Assembly: GCA_002329325.1 (NCBI GenBank)
Contig: DCTX01000078.1
Coordinates: 5,976 to 69,975, forward strand
DNA from: Anaerolineales bacterium UBA1429
GTDB lineage: Bacteria; Chloroflexota; Anaerolineae; UBA1429
Direction: 5' to 3'
Length of the DNA: 64,000 nt
The notes beneath the pieces are model-generated. The model was not told the origin of the DNA. It saw only the letters and a program-made list of their open reading frames with translations, and searched no databases. Positions 1 to 9,500 of the stretch are shown here, piece by piece. A program made the translations under genes and the position numbers. The stretch's first letter is position 1. Each line of letters opens with the position of its first letter.

Positions 1-1142
1 CAGGGCACCACCTGGGCGCCCGCGACTTCCTCGGCGATCACCGCGCCGATCACATCCACGATGGGCGCATCGGGCGACGATTCCAGGCCGGGCGAGTACT
101 GGCCCTGATGCAGTTCGACGGTCACCTCGTCTCCCGCCAGCTCCTGGAGGTGCGCCAGAAAGCCCTGCAGGGTCTGGCCCGGCAGGATGCGGCCATCCAG
201 ATAGGCCTGGGCCGTGGCGGGGATGACGTTGATGCGATCCAGGTCGCCCGCGGCCAGCACCGTGGGCGAGACCGTGTTGTAAAAGAGGGCCCGATTGCGC
301 GCCGCGCCCTCCGGCGAGAGCCCGGCCTCGATCAGGGCCTCCTCGATGCGCCCCCTGGCCAACAGCCCATCCACCTTGTGGCCGCGCGGCGCCGAATGGC
401 TCTCGGCGATGGTCACCAGCGCCCTGCGCATGGTCTCGATGGCGCGCCCCTCCAGGTGGCCGTCGCCCAGGCGGGCCAGGGCGCGGGCCAGGCGGTAGGT
501 GGCCAGGTCGTAGCGGGGCTGCGAGGCGTGGCCGCTGGCGGCTTGCGCCGTCCAGACGGTGCGGCAGACGCCCTTCTCGGCGGTCTGGATGGTGAAGAAG
601 GTGCGCTCGCCCACGCGCATGGCGCTGCCTGCTCCCTCGTTCAGGGCGCAAGCGGGCTCCAGGATCTCGGGCTCGTTCTGGGCCAGCCAGCCCATGCCCC
701 AGCGGCCGCCCTTCTCCTCATCGGCGGTGGCCGCCAGGATCACGTCGCGTTTGAGGCGGCGGCCCTCCGCGGCCAGCCGCAGCAGGATGGCCGCGCCATA
801 GGCCACCATCTGCTTGTTGTCGGTGCTACCGCGCCCCCAAAGGACGCCATCCCGGATCTCGGCCTCAAAGGGCGGATGGCTCCACGCCTCGGGGTCGGCG
901 GCCACCACATCCAGGTGACCCATGAGCATCAGGGGGCGGGCCTCCCCGGTGCCGCGCCAGCGGGCGATCAGGTTGCCGCGCCCCGGCGCAGGCTCGATGA
1001 TGCGCGTCTCGATGCCTGCCGGGGCCAGCAGGTCGGCCAGGTAGCGGGCGCAGGCAATCTCGTTGCCGGGAGGGTTGGTGGTATCCATGCGCACCAGAGC
1101 TTGCAAAATCTCGATCACCCTCGGGTAGGTTGGCTGCCCCAT
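1..1142 (-). CDS. M20 family metallopeptidase (ArgE/DapE/ACY1 type), 3' end outside window
   Basis: Zinc-dependent amidohydrolase of the M20/M28 clan, which would cleave an N-acyl amino acid or dipeptide substrate in the cytoplasm. The first 380 residues are present and the C-terminus lies beyond base 1. Visible family motifs are MGHLDVV (zinc His and catalytic Asp), WGRGSTDNKQ (bridging Asp) and ATADEEKGG (catalytic Glu pair), with the dimerisation insert after them. The ATG at 1142 is preceded on the minus strand by AAAGGGG about 9 bases upstream, which supports this start. Family members are usually 400-460 residues, so only 50-80 residues are missing. The exact substrate cannot be read from sequence: succinyl-diaminopimelate, acetylornithine and dipeptides are all possible. 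Confidence 0.9.
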   Translation of the reverse strand, partial: MGQPTYPRVIEILQALVRMDTTNPPGNEIACARYLADLLAPAGIETRIIEPAPGRGNLIARWRGTGEARPLMLMGHLDVVAADPEAWSHPPFEAEIRDGVLWGRGSTDNKQMVAYGAAILLRLAAEGRRLKRDVILAATADEEKGGRWGMGWLAQNEPEILEPACALNEGAGSAMRVGERTFFTIQTAEKGVCRTVWTAQAASGHASQPRYDLATYRLARALARLGDGHLEGRAIETMRRALVTIAESHSAPRGHKVDGLLARGRIEEALIEAGLSPEGAARNRALFYNTVSPTVLAAGDLDRINVIPATAQAYLDGRILPGQTLQGFLAHLQELAGDEVTVELHQGQYSPGLESSPDAPIVDVIGAVIAEEVAGAQVVP

Positions 1143-1507
1143 GCAAGATACCCCTTTCTCTAGCCGTCTGCCTCCAGGGTATCACAAGGCCGGGGGGCGC
1201 GCAAGACTCTTGCGGGGCGAGGCGAAGCCCCGATCCGTCAGGTATGGGCTTGCCCGGCGACAAGGGAGATCTCGCCACGCCCCCATCCCCCGACATGTCA
1301 GGATCTTCTCCGACCGCGCGGTGGGAAGAGGGGGCAGCGCCAGTGCCGCGCTTGCTTGCTGACGCGACGTTGTCCTGGCATGGCACCCCGGGTGGTATCC
1401 TGGCTGAGCGATCGTGCGTTTTGACCCCTCTCCCCCAATGGGCTACACTCACCCCGTTGGCTCCACCCGGCCTCAGTTGCCGTGTGACGGCTCATGGGGA
1501 GGTCAGT
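1143..1507. other. intergenic region between divergent M20 peptidase and lipoprotein genes
   Basis: This 365-base gap holds the ribosome-binding site of the leftward peptidase and the promoter of the rightward lipoprotein. Open frames across it have no ribosome-binding site and no recognisable product. I see no RNA gene here. Confidence 0.5.
1421..1449 (+). promoter_or_regulatory. sigma70-type promoter for FlgD-Ig lipoprotein
   Basis: TTGACC (1421-1426), 17-base spacer, TACACT (1444-1449). Predicted transcription start is near 1456, giving a leader of about 50 bases before the TTG start at 1508. Confidence 0.6.
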
Positions 1508-2716
1508 TTGGCTCTACGCCGCGCCTGCTATGGGATCGTTCTGTTGGCCTTGCTGGCCCTGGCGTTGCAGGGCTGCAGCGGCCGGCAGTTGCTCTACGAT
1601 GTCTCCATCCGGCCCACCGTCATCTCGCCCGATGCCGATGGGCAGGATGATATCGCCGAGGTCAAGTACTCCCTCTCGCGCTCGTCCCAAATCACCATCT
1701 ATCTGCTGGATGAGAGCGGTCAGCGCCACGACCTGCGCGTCGCCGAGCGGCGCTCCAAGGGGGAACGCACCCTCTACTTTGGCGGCGTGGTGGATGGCCG
1801 CCTCCTGCCCGATGGCGACTATACCATGGTCTTTGAGGCTGTGGATGGGCGCGGGCATAGCGAGCGCACCGAAACGCCCATCACCCTGGCCGATGGCGAT
1901 CCGGTGCCCATCGAGGTCGAGAACCTCAACATCTGGCCCCAGACCTTTGAGCCCAACCGCGACGGCATCGCCGACCGGGTCAAGATCGGCTACAACCTGA
2001 ACAAAGAAGCCGAGCGGGTGGAGGTCTACATCTTGGGAGCCGACGGTGCCAAGTACCCCGTGCCCGAGGACAAGATCCGTGAGGAGGGCGCGCCCGGCAC
2101 CCACGAGCACGATTACGACGGCGGCATTGATCTAGGCGCCACGCCGCCCCCCGATGGCGATTATACCGTGGTGGTGATGGCGGAGGACGCCGTGGGCAAC
2201 CGCTCCGAGGCCCGAGGCTCGCTGACCATCGAGGGCGGCGGCCTGCCTTTGGTGGAAATCATCCAGCGGGCGGCGGTGTTCGAGCCCTCGGTGGTGCCCC
2301 TGGGGACCACCCTCTACTTCACCTGCACCGTCAAGAACATCGGCACGGTGCCCATCCGCACCAAGGGTCCCGAGCCCGGCACGATCTATAGCACCGCGCA
2401 GAACTATAACACCCTGGCGGAATACGAGGAGCCGGGCATCTTTCGCGTTGGCCTGGATTACGAGGGCAACACCGAGGGCCGCAGCTATCCCTTCCGCTGG
2501 CAGCTCGGTATGGACGACGAGCTAACCGTGATTGACACCACCATCGGCCCGCAGCAGTACCTCATGCCCGGCCAGACCGTTACCGTCTGGGGCGGCCTGC
2601 GGGTGGACGATGTGCCCGTGAAGACAGAGCCGTACTACTGGCTGGGGTTGATCCATGAGCAGGTCTGGGTCGTGCAGGATCGCGTGGAACCCACCCAGAT
2701 CGCCATCGGCTTCTAG
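1508..2716 (+). CDS. lipoprotein with two FlgD-like Ig repeats
   Basis: Predicted surface lipoprotein of 402 residues. The N-terminus has two arginines, a hydrophobic stretch and a lipobox LQGC followed by SG. Two repeats follow, each opening like FlgD/CHU_C Ig domains (ISPDADGQDDIAEVKYSL and FEPNRDGIADRVKIGYNL) and closing with a PDGDYT motif. The last 150 residues form a further beta-rich domain ending in YWLGL...TQIAIGF. The open frame extends further upstream, but TTG at 1508 has GGGGAGG five bases before it and puts the signal peptide at the N-terminus, so it is preferred over GTG 1484. It precedes two glycosyltransferases and may belong with envelope assembly. The function is unknown. 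Confidence 0.8.
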   Translation: MALRRACYGIVLLALLALALQGCSGRQLLYDVSIRPTVISPDADGQDDIAEVKYSLSRSSQITIYLLDESGQRHDLRVAERRSKGERTLYFGGVVDGRLLPDGDYTMVFEAVDGRGHSERTETPITLADGDPVPIEVENLNIWPQTFEPNRDGIADRVKIGYNLNKEAERVEVYILGADGAKYPVPEDKIREEGAPGTHEHDYDGGIDLGATPPPDGDYTVVVMAEDAVGNRSEARGSLTIEGGGLPLVEIIQRAAVFEPSVVPLGTTLYFTCTVKNIGTVPIRTKGPEPGTIYSTAQNYNTLAEYEEPGIFRVGLDYEGNTEGRSYPFRWQLGMDDELTVIDTTIGPQQYLMPGQTVTVWGGLRVDDVPVKTEPYYWLGLIHEQVWVVQDRVEPTQIAIGF

Positions 2717-2726
2717 GCGGGCCTCC

Positions 2727-3662
2727 GTGGATCTGGGCGTCGTCATCGTCAGCTACAACACCTGTTCGTTGACCCTGGATTGCCTGGCCTCCGTCTATGC
2801 GGCGCTCACTCAAGGGCCGCTGGAGGCCCAGGTGTGCGTGGTGGACAATGCCTCCGGCGACGACAGCGCTGCCCGCATCGCCGAGCGCTACCCCCAGGCG
2901 ATCCTGATCCGCAGCGAGGAGAACCTGGGCTTTGCGGGGGGCACCAACCTGGGGCTGGCCCGCTTGCTGGCCCTTGACCCCGCGCCGCGCCACCTGCTGC
3001 TGCTCAACCCCGATACGCTGGTGCAGCCCCAGGCCCTCTCGCGCATGGTCGCCTTCTTGGATCAACGCCCCGATGTAGGCGCCGTGGGGGCCCAGTTGGC
3101 CTATGGCGACGGCAGCTTTCAGCACGGCGCCTTTCACTTTCCCACCCTCTGGATGGCCTTCTTTGACTTTTGGACCATCAACCACCGCCTGATCCACTCG
3201 CGGCTCAATGGCCGCTATCCCCGGCGGTTGTATGCGGCGGGCGAGCCCTTCCCCATCGATCACCCCCTGGGGGCCGCGCTGATGGCCCGCCGTGAGGCGC
3301 TGGAGCAGGTGGGCCTGCTGGATGAGGGCTACTTTATGTATTGCGAGGAGATCGACTGGTGCCTGCGGGCCAAGCGCCTGGGCTGGGGGATCTACTGCGT
3401 GCCCCAGGCGCGCATCACTCACCTGGAGGGCCAGAGCACCCGCCAGTTCCGCGAGCGCATGTTCATCGCCCTCTGGCGCAGTCGTTTTCGCCTGTTCACC
3501 AAGCACTATGGCGCGGCCTATCGCGCCGGGGTGCGCCTGATCTTGCGCGCCGGGTTGGCCCGCCAGAGCCGCCAGGTGCGCCGGATGCTGGCCAAGGGCG
3601 AGCTGGAGGCCGAAGCCGCCCAGCGGCAATTGGCCGCCTATCGCACCGTGTTGGAGATGTAG
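2727..3662 (+). CDS. family 2 glycosyltransferase (WbbL/rhamnosyltransferase-like)
   Basis: Inverting GT-A glycosyltransferase of 311 residues, COG1216-like. It transfers a nucleotide sugar, often dTDP-rhamnose in this group, to a cell-surface glycan. The N-terminus VVIVSYN, the VVDNASGDD loop, NLGFAGGTN, the LLLNPDTLV metal site and the CEEIDWCLRAKRLGW acceptor region are all in the expected order. GTG 2727 is chosen as start because the core strand begins right after it. The frame continues upstream, but those residues overlap the preceding gene and are not family-like. It sits 10 bases after the lipoprotein and 1 base before the next glycosyltransferase, so the three are probably cotranscribed. 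The donor sugar is not determinable. Confidence 0.88.
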   Translation: MDLGVVIVSYNTCSLTLDCLASVYAALTQGPLEAQVCVVDNASGDDSAARIAERYPQAILIRSEENLGFAGGTNLGLARLLALDPAPRHLLLLNPDTLVQPQALSRMVAFLDQRPDVGAVGAQLAYGDGSFQHGAFHFPTLWMAFFDFWTINHRLIHSRLNGRYPRRLYAAGEPFPIDHPLGAALMARREALEQVGLLDEGYFMYCEEIDWCLRAKRLGWGIYCVPQARITHLEGQSTRQFRERMFIALWRSRFRLFTKHYGAAYRAGVRLILRAGLARQSRQVRRMLAKGELEAEAAQRQLAAYRTVLEM

Positions 3663-3663
3663 C

Positions 3664-4422
3664 ATGGCACGCATCACCGTGGGCGTCCTGGCCGGGAACA
3701 ACGAGGGGATCATCGCCGAGTGCCTGGAGAGCGCCGCCTGGGCCGATGAGCTGCTGGTGATCCTGGACGACCGCAGCACCGACGGCACCGCCGAGATCGC
3801 CCGTGGCCTGGGGGCGCGGGTGATCCCCCATCGCTTTGAAGATTTCGCCCGGCAACGCAACTTTGGCCTGGAACAGGCGCGCACCGAATGGCTCTTTTAC
3901 CTGGATTCCGACGAGCGGACCACGCCGGCCCTGGGCCAGGAGATCCGCGGCCTGATCGAGGAGGGGACCTGCGCCGGCTGGTGGGTGCCCCGACGCAACT
4001 ACATCTGGGGCAAAGAGACGCGCCATGGCGGCTGGTATCCCGATTACCAGCTTCGGCTGTTGCGAGTGGGCCGGGCCCAGTATGATCCGGCGCGACGCGT
4101 CCACGAGGTGGTGCTCCTGGACGGCCCCGAGGGCTACCTGCAGGAGCACCTGCTGCACTACAACTATGCCAGCATGGCCCAGTTCATCGCCAAGCAGCGC
4201 CAATACGTGGACCTGGAGGCCCGCATTCGCCTGGCCGACGGCGCGCCCTCGCGGCCCCGCCACCTGATCACCCAGCCCCTCAGGGAGTTCTGGCGGCGCT
4301 ACATCACACTGGAGGGCTATCGCGACGGCTGGCACGGCCTCAAGCTATGCGCCCTGGTGGCCTACTATTATGGTTTCCAGGTGGCGCGGCGGCTGATGCA
4401 GCTACGGCGGGCCGAGGGCTAG
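3664..4422 (+). CDS. family 2 glycosyltransferase (LgtF/WaaE-like)
   Basis: Second GT-A enzyme, 252 residues, of the short LgtF/KdtX-like type. Motifs: TVGVLAGNNEGIIAECLESA at the N-terminus, DDRSTDGTAEIA, the FLDSDER equivalent YLDSDERTTP, and the family signature RNYIWGKETRHGGWYPDYQLRL. The ATG follows the stop of the upstream glycosyltransferase by one base, so translation is probably coupled. In proteobacteria relatives add glucose to LPS inner core. Chloroflexota generally lack LPS, so here a glycolipid or wall polysaccharide is the more likely acceptor (inference). Confidence 0.87.
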   Translation: MARITVGVLAGNNEGIIAECLESAAWADELLVILDDRSTDGTAEIARGLGARVIPHRFEDFARQRNFGLEQARTEWLFYLDSDERTTPALGQEIRGLIEEGTCAGWWVPRRNYIWGKETRHGGWYPDYQLRLLRVGRAQYDPARRVHEVVLLDGPEGYLQEHLLHYNYASMAQFIAKQRQYVDLEARIRLADGAPSRPRHLITQPLREFWRRYITLEGYRDGWHGLKLCALVAYYYGFQVARRLMQLRRAEG

Positions 4423-4442
4423 CCTTTTCGCCGGGATGACAA

Positions 4443-4475
4443 AGCGGGGTGGGGACGCATCCCCACCCCGCTCTT
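4443..4475. terminator. bidirectional intrinsic terminator
   Basis: Perfect 13-bp stem (4443-4455 with 4460-4472) and CGCA loop, lying between two convergent genes. Confidence 0.8.
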
Positions 4476-4486
4476 GATGATCAGCG

Positions 4487-5038
4487 CTAGGCCAACTCGG
4501 GCAGCAGCAGCCCGTATCCCTCGCCGCGCCGCCGGTAGACGACGCTAAAGCTGTTGGTGTTCACGTTGTAAAAGACGAAAAAGTCGTGCCCCAGGAGCTC
4601 CATCTGCTCGATGGCCTCTTCCACATCCATGGGGCGCGTGTGGAACTCTTTGACGCGCACTACCTGCTCGAGGGTGTCCTCGTCCTCTTCCTCCTCGACG
4701 GGCAGTTCGGCGGCCTCAACCTGATGGCGCGGGCGCGAGGACCAGCGCTTGCCCTTGTAGCGCTTGATCTGGCGCTCGAGCTTGTCCAGCGCCGTGTCAA
4801 TGGACGAGCGCATGTCGGCCGAGCGCTCCTCGGCGCGCAGGATCATCCCGTGATCGGCCCGCAGGGTGATCTGGGCGATCTGTCGCTCCTCCGCCGAGCG
4901 ACTGTTCAACACGGACAGGTCTACCTCTGCTTCACGAATGTCCGGAAAGAAACGATCGAGCTTGCTTACCTTGCGCTCCACATAATCGCGCAGCGCATCG
5001 CCAAACTCTACCCCTCGGCTCCGAATCATCACTTCCAT
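4487..5038 (-). CDS. hpf: ribosome hibernation-promoting factor, long form
   Basis: Long HPF of 183 residues. The N-terminal S30AE/RaiA domain (residues 1-100; VEFGDALRDYVERKVSKLDRF, AQITLRADHGMILRAEE) binds the decoding centre of idle 30S subunits. A charged linker (RWSSRPRHQ and an acidic run) leads to the C-terminal dimerisation domain (about 125-183; VVRVKEFHTRPMDVEEAIEQ, GHDFFVFYN, SVVYRRRGEGYGLL), which joins ribosomes into 100S particles. On the minus strand AAGGAGG lies just upstream of the ATG. It is monocistronic, with its own promoter and a shared terminator. Length and both domains match the family, so there is little ambiguity. Confidence 0.96.
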   Translation of the reverse strand: MEVMIRSRGVEFGDALRDYVERKVSKLDRFFPDIREAEVDLSVLNSRSAEERQIAQITLRADHGMILRAEERSADMRSSIDTALDKLERQIKRYKGKRWSSRPRHQVEAAELPVEEEEDEDTLEQVVRVKEFHTRPMDVEEAIEQMELLGHDFFVFYNVNTNSFSVVYRRRGEGYGLLLPELA

Positions 5039-5145
5039 GCTCGAGCCTCCTTACTGTACTGCGGACGATGAGCTGAGGACACCGAATATGCTCATGGCCC
5101 CGAGACAACAGTCGGGCGGCCTTCGCCAGCCCTTCTGTTGCCTTG

Positions 5146-5174
5146 ATGGTAGCATCATGGGGAGGCGCTGTCAA
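5146..5174 (-). promoter_or_regulatory. promoter of hpf
   Basis: On the minus strand TTGACA (5174-5169), 17-base spacer, TACCAT (5151-5146). It points to hpf with a leader of roughly 100 bases. Confidence 0.6.
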
Positions 5175-5205
5175 TGCGCCTTTGTGCTGCTTTTGCCTGC
5201 GCCAC

Positions 5206-5234
5206 TTGGTCAACTTGCACAGTTGGTGTATACT
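5206..5234 (+). promoter_or_regulatory. promoter upstream of aminotransferase leader
   Basis: TTGGTC (5206-5211), 17-base spacer, TATACT (5229-5234). Predicted start is near 5241, so a leader of about 120 bases precedes the aminotransferase. That leader contains the four-codon ORF ATG 5250 to TAG 5264 (MEIE) and a strong terminator hairpin. Confidence 0.65.
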
Positions 5235-5283
5235 TGCGCCCACTCGTTCATGGAGATCGAGTAGCAGTCTGACAGGGAACACT

Positions 5284-5326
5284 GCCGTGCAGCGAGGCCG
5301 GACCTCGTCTCGCCACGGCTTTTTTT
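5284..5326 (+). terminator. intrinsic terminator inside the aminotransferase 5' leader (attenuator or sRNA end)
   Basis: GCCGTG (5284-5289) pairs with CACGGC (5314-5319). After a 2-base bulge GCGAG (5292-5296) pairs with CTCGC (5309-5313), and seven T residues follow (5320-5326). It lies about 45 bases after the predicted transcription start and 33 bases before the ATG, so transcripts either stop here or are antiterminated. Confidence 0.7.
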
Positions 5327-5359
5327 CATCTACTACGGGAACGGAAGGGGAACAGGAGC

Positions 5360-6556
5360 ATGAAGCCGCTATCCAGGAGTGTCACCGGTATTGATCGGTC
5401 GCCGATCCGTTTCATACTCGATCGCGCTGCCGCTTATCCGGGAGCTATTCACCTGGAGATCGGACAACCCGATTTCGCCGTTCCGGCCCATGTGATGGAG
5501 GCCGTCGTCAATGTGACGCGCCACGAGTATACCGGCTACACGGCCAACGCGGGCATGTTGGCGCTGCGCGAGGCCATCGTGGTCAAGCTGGCCCGCGAGA
5601 ACGATATGCGCGTGACGCCCGAGAACATCATCGTCACCGTGGGCGCCATGCATGCCGTGTACGCCACCATGATGACCTTGCTGAACCCTGGCGACGAGAT
5701 CCTGCTGCCCGATCCGGGCTATGGCAATTTCAACATGGCGGCCAGGCTGTGCCAGGCCACGCCCGTGTTCTACCCCACCGTGGCGGAACGCAGCTTTGAG
5801 CCCGATCTGGATGTCCTGGAGACCCTGGTCACCGAGCGCACCAAAGTCCTGTTCATCAACAGCCCGTCCAACCCGACGGGCGCTGTTTTTTCCCGGGCGA
5901 TGATGCGCGCCTGCCTCGATTTCTGCCGCAGGCACGACCTCTATCTGGTCTCCGATGAGACCTACGACCGGCTGATCTATGAGGGCGAGCACGTGAGCCC
6001 GGCCCAATGGGACGACGAAGGCCGCGTGGTCACCATCCTGACCACCTCCAAGACCTACGCCATGACGGGCTGGCGCGTGGGCTATGCCGTAGCGAGCAAG
6101 CCGATCATCTCGGCCATGACCAAGATCCAGGAGCCGATGGTCTCTTGCGTCAACACGGTGGCGCAGCATGGCGCCATCGCGGCGCTGTTGGGCCCCCAGG
6201 ATTGCGTCGAGGCCATGCGCGCCGAGTACCGCCGCCGCCGCGATATCGCCGTCGAGCTGGCCCTGGAGAACGAGCTATCGGTCTCCTACCCCCACGGCGC
6301 CTTCTATATGCTGGTGGACATCTCCGCCCAGCCCAAGGACTCGGTCGCTTTCTGCTGCGACCTGCTGGATGCCGAGAATGTGGCGGCGGCCCCCGGCCTG
6401 GCCTTTGGCGAGCGCTGCGACCGGTATGTGCGCGTCTCGCTGTGCGCCAAGGAAGAGGCGATTCGCGAGGGGCTGCCCCGCCTGGCTCGCTACCTGCAGC
6501 GCGCGGCCGAGGGACAGACGGTGACGGAGACCCTCTCCGCCCAGGCTGCCAGCTAG
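5360..6556 (+). CDS. PLP-dependent class I/II aminotransferase (aspartate aminotransferase family)
   Basis: Fold-type I aminotransferase of 398 residues. It shows the N-terminal substrate segment IHLEIGQPDF, the YTANAGMLALREAI region, GAMHAVYATMMTLLNPGDEIL, the cofactor-contacting NSPSNPTGAVF and SDETYDRLIYEG, the Schiff-base lysine in TTSKTYAMTGWRVGY, and the C-terminal carboxylate-binding RVSLC. AGGAG lies 3 bases before the ATG; the spacing is short but no other start fits. Members of this group transaminate aspartate, aromatic or branched-chain amino acids, and sequence alone does not decide. The leader terminator suggests attenuation-type control. Confidence 0.92.
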   Translation: MKPLSRSVTGIDRSPIRFILDRAAAYPGAIHLEIGQPDFAVPAHVMEAVVNVTRHEYTGYTANAGMLALREAIVVKLARENDMRVTPENIIVTVGAMHAVYATMMTLLNPGDEILLPDPGYGNFNMAARLCQATPVFYPTVAERSFEPDLDVLETLVTERTKVLFINSPSNPTGAVFSRAMMRACLDFCRRHDLYLVSDETYDRLIYEGEHVSPAQWDDEGRVVTILTTSKTYAMTGWRVGYAVASKPIISAMTKIQEPMVSCVNTVAQHGAIAALLGPQDCVEAMRAEYRRRRDIAVELALENELSVSYPHGAFYMLVDISAQPKDSVAFCCDLLDAENVAAAPGLAFGERCDRYVRVSLCAKEEAIREGLPRLARYLQRAAEGQTVTETLSAQAAS

Positions 6557-6597
6557 CCAACGGGTCCCCGGCGGGGCGAGACGGCCGAGGCCGACGG

Positions 6598-9500
6598 CTA
6601 GAGCCCGTCCCACACCAGGGCCAGGGCCTCGCGGCGAAAGCCCAGCCCCGCCAGCAGCGCCTGGGTGCGCTCCTCCAGGGGCGAGGCGCCATCCCACGAA
6701 TTGACCAGCACCCGGGTGGGGCGCGTGGCCAGGCCGCCAGGGCGCGTCAGGTGCGCCAGGCAGAGGGAGACGGCCTCGCGGGCCAGGTCCTCGCCCACGC
6801 CCGGCAGGGTGCTCCAGCGCGCGCCGCCATGCTCATAGAGCAGCACCGGCGCGCCGTTTTGCACCACGATATAGTTGGACGGGATACGGTCAAAGCGGTA
6901 GGGGTTGGCCTCCGGGGCGAGGGCCGCCGGCAGGCCGCCCTCGATGCCCCCCAGCCGCTCGATCACCGCCGACGGGCCGTACACCACCGCCGGGTCTGTG
7001 GCGTTGACCAGGGTGAGCTCCTCGCGCCCCTCGGCGTCGGCCCGGTTCCAGCTCCGCAACTGCTCCACCGCCTCGGGCAAGGCGAACTGCTGCCCGGCCA
7101 GGCCTCGGGCAAAGTAGCCGCGCCGCAGCTCGCCGCGCAACTCCATGCGATGCAGGTGCGGATACAGGGCATACCAGGGCGGCGCTCCGGGCTCCTTTTC
7201 CAGCAGGTCGCGGGTGAGGATGCCATAGCGCAGCAGCAGTCGGCGCGTCTGATGCAAGGCCTGCTCCAGGGGCGAGAGGGCCTCGCCCAATACGGCGTAG
7301 CGGTGCACCAGGGTCCAGCGCGCCGAGCTGCGCTGGGGGCGGGCCACCCGCTCCGAGACGCGGCGCCGGCCTGCCGTCAGCTCGGCCCGCGAAGGCCGCT
7401 GCAGCGTGGCGGGGCGGCGGCGAGCGCGCCACTCGGCCAGCGAATCGTCCAGCGAGCTGGCGATGGCCCCCGATTCGGGGGCGCCCAAGCGGCCAGCCAG
7501 CAACGCGCGCAGGGGATCCAGCCCCTCGCTGGTGACGAGCCCCGCCAGCACCAGCTCGACCAGGGCGCGCTCGCAACGCTGGGGTTCGAGGCCCAGGGCA
7601 CGCTCCAGCTCGCGGGCCTGCATGGCCCCCTCGGCCTGCAAAAAGGCGCGGATGCGGGCCGCCTCAGGGCTCAAGCCCTCCAGCAACGCCTCCTCGGGCT
7701 CGCCCAGGCCCCAGGCGGCCCCTTCGCCAGCCCAGAAGAAGCGCACCGAGACATGTTGGGCGTCGGCCCCGGAAGCCACCCACACCAGCTCGCCCTGGCG
7801 GCAGAGGGCGTCCAGTTGCCGCGGGTCATAGTCGGCCACCCGCAGGGGCAGGGCGTCCCGCTCCCACACCTCGGCGGGCAGCGAGAGGCCCACGAGTTGA
7901 TCCAGGGCCTCCTCCAGACCCTCGCCCTCGTAGCGGTGCAGCGGATGCAGCCCCTGCCAGCGCAACAGGAAATCGGCGTAGGCGGGCAGCTCCACCGGGC
8001 GGATCTCCTTGCGGAGCAGGGTCAGCGTCTCGCGGTGCAGCCGCTCCAGCACCTGCCGATCGCACCATTCGGTATCGGCGCCCCCGGGGCTGAGCCTGCC
8101 GGAGATGACCCGCCCCTCTTGGGCCAGTTGCCCCAGGGCGTCCTCGGGCCAGGGCGCGCCAAAGGCATAGCGCGCACGGATCGCCTCCAGCGTCAGGGGG
8201 CCGTGGGTGCGCAGCAACCGCCGCAGCAGGGCCAGGCGGGCCGCTTCGGGCTCCAGGCGGATCCTGAGCAGCTCCTCGGGCAGCGCGAAGGGCGGCTCGT
8301 CGGCCAGGAGGAGGGCGTCGCGATAGCGGCCGTACTCCTCCGCCGAGATCCAACGCTCGGCCAGGCCCTCCGCTGTAGGGACCTGGATCTGCATGGCGCG
8401 GCCCTCGGCCAGCAGGCGCAGCAGCCAGGCGCGGGCGTCGCCCAGGCTGCGAGCTTCAAGCTCCTCCGTCGAGAGGTCGCCCAACTCGCGCAATAGGGTC
8501 GCCAGCTCGTCGGCGGTGCGGGCCCGGTAGCCCTCGGCCAGGTGCTGCAACTGGTCCGCCACGGCCTGGACCGCCTCGGGCCGCAGCAGCTCGGGCAGCG
8601 TGCCATCGTCCAGCAGCTCGGCCAGCAACTCGCGGTTCAGGCTGAGGGCCTGGATCTGGCGCTCCAGCTTGGGCGCGTCATCCTCATAAAGATAGACGCC
8701 GGCGAACTGGAGCAGCAGCCCCGCGGCTACCGGCGAGGGCGCCAGGGTCTCCACATCCCACACGCGGATATCGCCGGAGGCGATGGCCTCCAGCACCGCG
8801 CCCACGTGCTCCACATCCAGCACGTCACGCAGGCAATCGCGATAGGTTTCGGCGATGAGGGGGAAATCATCCCAGCCCTTGGCCATGGCCAGCAGGTCTT
8901 TGGCGCGCAGGCGTTGCAGCCAGAAGGGCGTGCGTCGGCCCGCGCCGCGCACCCGGGGCAGGATCAGGGCGCGGGCGGCGTTCATGCGGAACTGGGCGCC
9001 GAACACCGCCGAGTTGGGCAGTTCCTGCAGCACCCGCTCACGGGCCTCCTCGGCGCCCATGCCACAGATCAGGTCCAGAGGCGGCTCTCGCTCCCCCTCC
9101 ACCAGGCGAAAGAGGATGGCGTCGTCGTTGACCTGCACCTCGACGGTGGTGCCCAGGCGCTCCCGCAGGGCATGGGTCAGGGCGATGGCCCACACGCTGT
9201 TGACCCGCGCGCCAAAGCAAGAGTGGATCACCATGCGCTGATCGCCCAGGGCATCGGCAAAGCGCTCGACGACGATGGTGCGGTCGGTGGAGATGGCGCC
9301 GATGGAATCGAGTTGGCGCCGCACATAGGCCACGGCATTGCGGGCCGAGTTCTCGTCCATGGCGAACTCGTCCGCCAGCCACTGAAACAGGGGCTCGACG
9401 TCGGGCGGCCAGGCGGCGGTGGGGTCCTCGGGCGCCCAGGGCAAGGCCGCCGCCCGCTCGGCCAGCTCGCGTCGAAAGGCGCCCAGCCGTTGGCCCATGT

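Noticed and set aside
6007..8496. 829-codon open frame on the plus strand
   Set aside because: It overlaps the end of the aminotransferase and the C-terminal part of the Lhr-like helicase on the other strand, with Gln/Gly/Ala-rich shadow composition and no ribosome-binding site.
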